Source: Dyella tabacisoli
Lineage (GTDB): Bacteria; Pseudomonadota; Gammaproteobacteria; Xanthomonadales; Rhodanobacteraceae
Direction: 5' to 3'
Assembly: GCF_003350925.1 (NCBI RefSeq)
Contig: NZ_KZ857176.1
Coordinates: 1-64,000, forward strand
Length of the DNA stretch: 64,000 nt
In this document: positions 59,903-64,000 of the stretch, one piece after another
How positions within the stretch are numbered: position 1 is the first letter of the stretch
Layout: every line of letters begins with the position of its first letter
The notes under the pieces: generated by a model
The model's database searches: none
What the model saw: only the letters and a program-made list of their open reading frames with translations
Told to the model about the DNA's origin: nothing
Made by a program: the position numbers and the translations under genes

Positions 59903-61492
59903 ATGCGCTTTCCCGTGCTGATTCCGCTCGCTTTTGCCGTTGCCGGCAACCTGTCATGCAGTACGCAAAGCCATGCGGCGGATGCGAGCGCACGCGCATG
60001 GGTTGCCCAGGCGCTGAAGACGATGGGCCAACGCCATGACCTGCACCAAGTAGCCGCCTTGCGTGCACAAACCATTAGTGCGGTCTGGGATACGGTCGAA
60101 TTCGACCATGCCGATGCCCCCTTTGTTTTCGAGGGGGCCGCGCAGGCGTCCGTCATCGATGACCTCCATGGAGGTCGCCGACTGACCGACGAGACCCAGC
60201 TCGGTGCCGGCGCCGCGCCTTCGTCGTTGCATACGCGCACGTTGCTGACGCCCACCGAGGAACGTACTGACCGCGTCATGGCTGGCCGTCCACCGGCCAC
60301 GACGCGTTATGAAGCACCACCCGCATGGAATACTGACGAACCGATCGCGGTGTTGCTTCTGGCCGAACAGGCCAGCGATCTCATGCGCGAGGCGGACGTC
60401 TCGCCGCACGGTATTGAGCAGCATGTAGTGTCGTTTCATCGGGGGCGTTATCCGGTGCGTGTGTTTCTCGACACCGTCACCGGACTTCCCAGCGCCATCG
60501 ACACCACGCGTGAGCTGCGGCGAGCCAACAGTGTGGACATCGCCTATAACGCCATGGGCGACGTGGTCGATCACGTAGAACTGATGAACTACGCGCTGTT
60601 CGATGGTGTGCGCTATCCGGTGCAATCGGATCTGTTCCGCAACGGCGTGCACCTGAGAACGACTATCCGTAACGAGTTGCATATGGATGCGACGCTCGAT
60701 GCGAAGGCGTTCGCCCTGCCTGAAACCTCGGTGACCTTGTCGCATGCGAGCGTTGACGACATCGCACTCGGCCAGGCCGTGGGCTTGGCGCCCGATCCCA
60801 AGGCGCCCATCGCTGAAATCGCGCCGGGCATTGTGCAGATACCCGGTTCATGGTTCAGCACCATCGTGCGCCAGGACGACGGCCTGGTCATCATTGATGC
60901 ACCCATCTCCACCGGCTATTCGCGCAAAGTGCTCGATGAAGCCGCGCAGCGATTTCCGGGCATGCCGGTGAAAGCGCTGATAACCTCCACCGCGTTCTAC
61001 TGGCATGTGGCTGGCGTGCGTGAGTACGCGGCGCGCGGCATTCCGATTTATGCGCGCGACCGTAACGTATCGGTGATCCGCGCGATGCTCAATGCCTCCC
61101 GCACGCTGACACCCGATGAGCTTGCGCTGCATCCGGTCGCGCCGATCATCCGCCCGGTATCGAAAGCGACCGCCATCGGCCATGGCCGCAATGCGATCGT
61201 GCTGTACCCCGTGCGCGAAGGCGAACAGCCTATGCAAATGAGCTGGATCGCCGACGCCCATCTGCTGCATACGGCTGAGATGGTGATGCCGCTGGGGCCA
61301 AACGGCACACTGATACAGCCAGAGTCCTTGCTGGAGTTGCAGCACTCGGTGGAGGCGTCGCCTATCGCCACCCATGGATTGCACATGATCGGCATGCATA
61401 TGCGACCGACCGCGTGGGATGTGTTGTTGCAGGCGTTGAAAGACGCAGGTGTCAATGGAGTCGAGGGAATCGAGCGCGCCGGTCCCGCATGA
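59903..61492 (+). CDS. Secreted MBL-fold-like protein lacking metal ligands
   Basis: From ATG 59903 (GAGG 7 bases upstream) the 529-residue product has a signal peptide (MRFPVLIPLAFAVAGNLSCS). An N-terminal domain of about 270 residues is followed by a region laid out like a metallo-beta-lactamase: LVIIDAPISTGYSRKVLDEA, then ALITSTAFYWHVAGVREYAA at the position of the TH-x-H-x-DHxGG motif, and GIPIYARDRNVS. The HxHxDH motif is replaced by S-x-A-x-YWH with only the last His left, so metal binding is unlikely. Further strands to the end lack the usual second and third ligands. It is likely an inactive member of the fold or a binding protein. Confidence 0.65.
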   Translation: MRFPVLIPLAFAVAGNLSCSTQSHAADASARAWVAQALKTMGQRHDLHQVAALRAQTISAVWDTVEFDHADAPFVFEGAAQASVIDDLHGGRRLTDETQLGAGAAPSSLHTRTLLTPTEERTDRVMAGRPPATTRYEAPPAWNTDEPIAVLLLAEQASDLMREADVSPHGIEQHVVSFHRGRYPVRVFLDTVTGLPSAIDTTRELRRANSVDIAYNAMGDVVDHVELMNYALFDGVRYPVQSDLFRNGVHLRTTIRNELHMDATLDAKAFALPETSVTLSHASVDDIALGQAVGLAPDPKAPIAEIAPGIVQIPGSWFSTIVRQDDGLVIIDAPISTGYSRKVLDEAAQRFPGMPVKALITSTAFYWHVAGVREYAARGIPIYARDRNVSVIRAMLNASRTLTPDELALHPVAPIIRPVSKATAIGHGRNAIVLYPVREGEQPMQMSWIADAHLLHTAEMVMPLGPNGTLIQPESLLELQHSVEASPIATHGLHMIGMHMRPTAWDVLLQALKDAGVNGVEGIERAGPA

Positions 61493-61513
61493 ATCCGCGC
61501 GCCTTTCGACGCT

Positions 61514-63289
61514 TCAGGCTTCGACCAGGCTGCCGTTCTCGGTATCGGCGATGACGCGATTGCGTCCGGTGCGCTTGGCCCGATAGAGCGCGGCATCAGC
61601 TTCCCTGCACAACCGCTGCAGCACGTAGCCGGACCTGTCGGTAGAGGCCAGGCCGACGCTGACGGAAAACGATACGATGCAGCCGTCCCCATCTACCGGC
61701 GTTGTTTCAATCGTCATTCGGATGCGATCGGCGATAGCCATGCTCTGGTCGCGAGAGCACTCAAGCAGCAGGATGGCGAATTCCTCGCCGCCCAGGCGGC
61801 CGAACAAGTCGGTAGGTCGCAATTGCTGTTGGCAGATAGCGACGGTATGCCTCAGCACGGCATCTCCCATGGCATGACCATGGGTATCGTTGACCTGCTT
61901 GAAGTGGTCCAGATCGATGGATATCAGGCAGGCGCTGCCGAGCTTTTTCTCCAGCAAATGCAGCACACGATCAGCCTCACTGATGAAGTGCTGGTGGTTT
62001 AGGATGCCGGTCAGCCCGTCATGATAGGACAGCTTCTTGAAGCGAAGCTGCGAGCGCTTGAGCCGGTACAACCAGAAGACGATGGATACCAAGACCATGA
62101 GCATCAAGCCGTTATAAAGCCGGCTGGTCTCGACCGCCTTGATGTCCAGAGCCTGCTGCAGGCGCAGGATATTGTTCTGCTTGCTTAGCCTTTCTGTTTC
62201 GAGCTTTTGCACCAGCATGTGCTGCTGGGTCACCTCGTAGGCCAGTGTCCTGGCACTGATGTCGTTGAGGTAGCCCTTGTCCTGGGCAACATAGTGCTCG
62301 TAGTACGAGAGTGTGCTGGCGGTATTGCTTCGCTTTTTCTCGATTCGATAGAGCACCTCATAGGCTTCCTTCAGCCATTCGCTGATGTCGCCAGGGCGGC
62401 CCATGGCCACGGCAACCAGAGCTGCCTTTCTGGCGTCGCTGTCATGGTGCAGCTTCTCGTAAGCCTGTGCGCGCTGCACCTGTGCGGACAGCATATGGGG
62501 GTAGTAATGGTTGATAAGAATGCTGGGGGCAATCCGGTCAAGCAGGGCCATGGCCTTGGCTGGCTGGTCTTCGTCCAGATAAAGGCTGCTCAGGACAAGC
62601 CACATGGCGTTGGCGATGACTGGTTGTCGCGCGGCTACACAGGTATCGATAGCTCGTTGCAGTTCCGGGCTGGATGATGTCAGCCGTTTGCCGTTGGAAA
62701 GCGCCGCTGCTTGCAGGGAGAGCGGGCGGCAGAGGGTTTCGCCAGGGGGCACGACGTTTTCCATCATGCGTGCGTACTTGATGGCGAGATCGGTTTGGCC
62801 GGCCAAATCCAGCATCTGCGACAGGTTTATCAGGACCGTGAAGCGGGTCTGCGGATCTTTGATCTCGGACACGCCGGTAGCCAGGCGATTGGCCAGCGCG
62901 AAGGCTTCTTCGTAGCGTCGATTGGCGGCCAGGTTGCTCAAGAGCAGCGCTGAGGCCTTGGCGGTCAGGTCCACGTCACCGGAGTGATCGATAACATCAT
63001 GAAGCTGGGTCTCGGACTTGCCGTAGTCCCCCTGAAACATGGTCTCCCATGCGTCGAGATAACGCAGATGCCATTGCTCGCCCGAGGTCACGCGGGGCGC
63101 TTCACGGTGGATCTGCTCCAGCATCTGCACGAACTGCGGGTGATCTTTCAGGCGCAGGCTTTCGGTCTGCTGCAGGAATGCGGCGGGATCGGAGATGGGT
63201 GTAGCGGCATGGCCGGTCTGCAAGAACACGCACAAGACCAGGCCCACCAGCGTGGGCCATGGCCAGGAGCAGCTCGGCAGCCGAGGCAT
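61514..63289 (-). CDS. Membrane-bound GGDEF diguanylate cyclase with periplasmic helical sensor
   Basis: The 591-residue product has a signal peptide (MPRLPSCSWPWPTLVGLVLC), a long helical periplasmic region (about 30-385) with TPR-like units, one transmembrane helix (about 390-412, YNGLMLMVLVSIVFWLYRL) and a C-terminal GGDEF domain (about 425-585). LGGEEFAILLLE is the active GGEEF site, and RPTD five residues before it is the inhibitory I-site, so c-di-GMP synthesis with product inhibition is expected. It lies 14 bases downstream of the small precursor-like gene on the same strand and may be co-transcribed with it. Confidence 0.93.
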   Translation of the reverse strand: MPRLPSCSWPWPTLVGLVLCVFLQTGHAATPISDPAAFLQQTESLRLKDHPQFVQMLEQIHREAPRVTSGEQWHLRYLDAWETMFQGDYGKSETQLHDVIDHSGDVDLTAKASALLLSNLAANRRYEEAFALANRLATGVSEIKDPQTRFTVLINLSQMLDLAGQTDLAIKYARMMENVVPPGETLCRPLSLQAAALSNGKRLTSSSPELQRAIDTCVAARQPVIANAMWLVLSSLYLDEDQPAKAMALLDRIAPSILINHYYPHMLSAQVQRAQAYEKLHHDSDARKAALVAVAMGRPGDISEWLKEAYEVLYRIEKKRSNTASTLSYYEHYVAQDKGYLNDISARTLAYEVTQQHMLVQKLETERLSKQNNILRLQQALDIKAVETSRLYNGLMLMVLVSIVFWLYRLKRSQLRFKKLSYHDGLTGILNHQHFISEADRVLHLLEKKLGSACLISIDLDHFKQVNDTHGHAMGDAVLRHTVAICQQQLRPTDLFGRLGGEEFAILLLECSRDQSMAIADRIRMTIETTPVDGDGCIVSFSVSVGLASTDRSGYVLQRLCREADAALYRAKRTGRNRVIADTENGSLVEA

Positions 63290-63303
63290 GCTGAGTTTCT
63301 CTA

Positions 63304-63594
63304 TTAAATGGACGACTTGCCGGGATCGGGAGCCGGGAGATTGTCCGGCTCGTCGTCGGCATCGGGGGCCGGCTCTTCCTCTTCGTGACAGGGCGACTGG
63401 GTAATTTGCGGTGCTTGCATGGGTATGTGCCCAAGCTCCGCAAATAGCAGCGAACTGTCACCGTGCGCCGCCGCCGACGTGAGGGCCTTAGATGCTTGCG
63501 CCTGTTCGAGCATGTTGGTCAATTCCTCGGTCGATGCGTGACGCAGCGAAGCGTCCCGACCGATGGCTTCTAGCAAATCAATCGTGTCCGACAT
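63304..63594 (-). CDS. Small acidic protein, candidate split-borosin precursor
   Basis: From ATG 63594 (AGGGGA six bases upstream) the 96-residue product has a helical N-terminal part (MSDTIDLLEAIGRDASLRHA, then MLEQAQASKALTSAAAHGDS, then LLFAELG) and an acidic, Pro-rich C-terminal tail (about 57-96, with HEEEEPAPDADDEPD). The phrase (I/L)GxDAxL, and later xGDxxxLxxLxG, resembles, from memory, SonA of Shewanella, the precursor of a split borosin; such precursors have an N-terminal borosin-binding helix bundle and a C-terminal core. It lies 168 bases downstream of a tetrapyrrole-methylase-like gene end on the same strand. The function is inferred, not shown. Confidence 0.5.
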   Translation of the reverse strand: MSDTIDLLEAIGRDASLRHASTEELTNMLEQAQASKALTSAAAHGDSSLLFAELGHIPMQAPQITQSPCHEEEEPAPDADDEPDNLPAPDPGKSSI

Positions 63595-63636
63595 GTGTTT
63601 CCCCTGTTTTTTCAATGGAACAGCTTGATGGGTCCG

Positions 63637-63653
63637 GCATGCCGCTGGCATGC
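63637..63653. promoter_or_regulatory. Hairpin GCATGCC-GCT-GGCATGC
   Basis: Perfect 7-base arms with a 3-base loop lie in the 168-base gap between the methyltransferase end and the precursor-like gene. A second perfect hairpin (GATGGCG-AAG-CGCCATC) lies at 63671-63687. They could terminate or stabilise the upstream transcript, or separate expression levels of the two genes. Confidence 0.45.
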
Positions 63654-63762
63654 GGTCATCTGTATTTATTGATGGCGAAGCGCCATCGAAATCTGCCTCT
63701 CCCCGAGTTCTCCCCCCAGGGCGTTCACTACATGAAAGATCGCCCCCATGGCGTCTTTCGCC

Positions 63763-64000
63763 TCACGCAAAGGCATCTGCCTTGTCCAATTTGTCCAGTG
63801 CTTTCAATCGCTCTTGAATGGCGAGGTTCGGCTTCAAAGCTTCCGCCGGCGGTAATACCACCGTTTCCTCGGTGGTCAACGGGATATCGGGCAGATCGCG
63901 CAGGGCAACGCGGCGGATGCGCGGCTTCTCGATCGGCAGCGTCGCTCCGCGGTAGATGATGACCTCATGGTCGAGCGGATAGTCGTGGCTCAACAGGTCT
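63763..64000 (-). CDS. C-terminus of a tetrapyrrole-methylase-fold SAM methyltransferase (candidate borosin N-methyltransferase)
   Basis: The frame is open to the window edge, so only the last 78 or so residues are seen; the rest lies beyond base 64000. They read LLSHDYPLDHEVIIYRGATL, PIEKPRIRRVALRDLPDIPL, TTEETVVLPPAEALKP and a charged helix. The pattern HxVIxYxGAxxPxxP, then LxDLP, then TxxLPPA is that of the C-terminal beta-strand region and helix of tetrapyrrole methylases (uroporphyrinogen III C-methyltransferase-like), which are also the fold of borosin backbone N-methyltransferases. With the small precursor-like gene 168 bases downstream on the same strand, a split borosin arrangement is possible. 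The identification rests on motif memory and a partial sequence. Confidence 0.5.
   Translation of the reverse strand, partial: DLLSHDYPLDHEVIIYRGATLPIEKPRIRRVALRDLPDIPLTTEETVVLPPAEALKPNLAIQERLKALDKLDKADAFA

Overview
The window looks like a chromosomal stretch of a GC-rich gammaproteobacterium of the Xanthomonadales/Lysobacterales, most plausibly Rhodanobacteraceae (a Dyella-, Luteibacter- or Rhodanobacter-like genome). This is inferred from gene families (periplasmic PQQ glucose dehydrogenase, Oar-type receptor N-terminus, DUF4282 and DUF4234-like proteins, M28 and S33-like secreted hydrolases) and from an abundant REP-like repeat with ends GTAGGTTGGG and CCCAACCTAC. No database search was possible. 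No rRNA, tRNA, CRISPR array, prophage or intact insertion sequence was seen.

Layout. 1-2.5 kb: C-terminal part of a YadA-like trimeric autotransporter. 2.7-14.7 kb: small envelope proteins and lipoproteins, a membrane-bound PQQ glucose dehydrogenase, a periplasmic tyrosine phosphatase, a FimV-like coiled-coil protein, a MliC-like lysozyme inhibitor, a TonB-domain protein and an orphan Oar-type N-terminal domain. 14.8-25.2 kb: secreted hydrolases (PSMA-like M28 peptidase, two tandem S33-like hydrolases, a class C-type serine hydrolase), a GNAT enzyme, an epimerase and two AraC-type regulators. 25.4-30 kb: a LodA-like quinone-cofactor oxidase fused to a catalase-fold domain, overlapping its LodB-like flavoprotein. 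30-31.6 kb: a tandem repeat array next to an SMR exporter and a glutathione transferase. 31.7-42.5 kb: LysR, UlaG-like MBL and alpha/beta-hydrolase genes, a second serine hydrolase, a rifampin ADP-ribosyltransferase (arr), a CLC protein and a Tat-lipoprotein hydrolase divergent from an AraC regulator. 42.6-47.5 kb: membrane and secreted proteins of unknown function. 47.6-54.6 kb: a ferritin-like/Fe-S/CDGSH fusion, small stress-type enzymes, an XRE regulator and an M23 peptidase. 55-61.5 kb: a beta-propeller / LytS kinase / LytTR regulator / beta-propeller cluster followed by an MBL-fold protein without metal ligands. 61.5-64 kb, minus strand: a GGDEF cyclase next to a small acidic precursor-like protein and the C-terminus of what looks like a tetrapyrrole-methylase-fold methyltransferase, an arrangement resembling a split borosin RiPP locus.

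The best candidates for undescribed biology are the borosin-like pair at the right edge, the catalase-fold/LodA fusion, the propeller-kinase-regulator-propeller cassette, and the behaviour of the REP-like repeat. The repeat supplies stop codons to flanking genes, has tandemly copied a piece of the SMR gene tail, and contains a 13-bp minisatellite.
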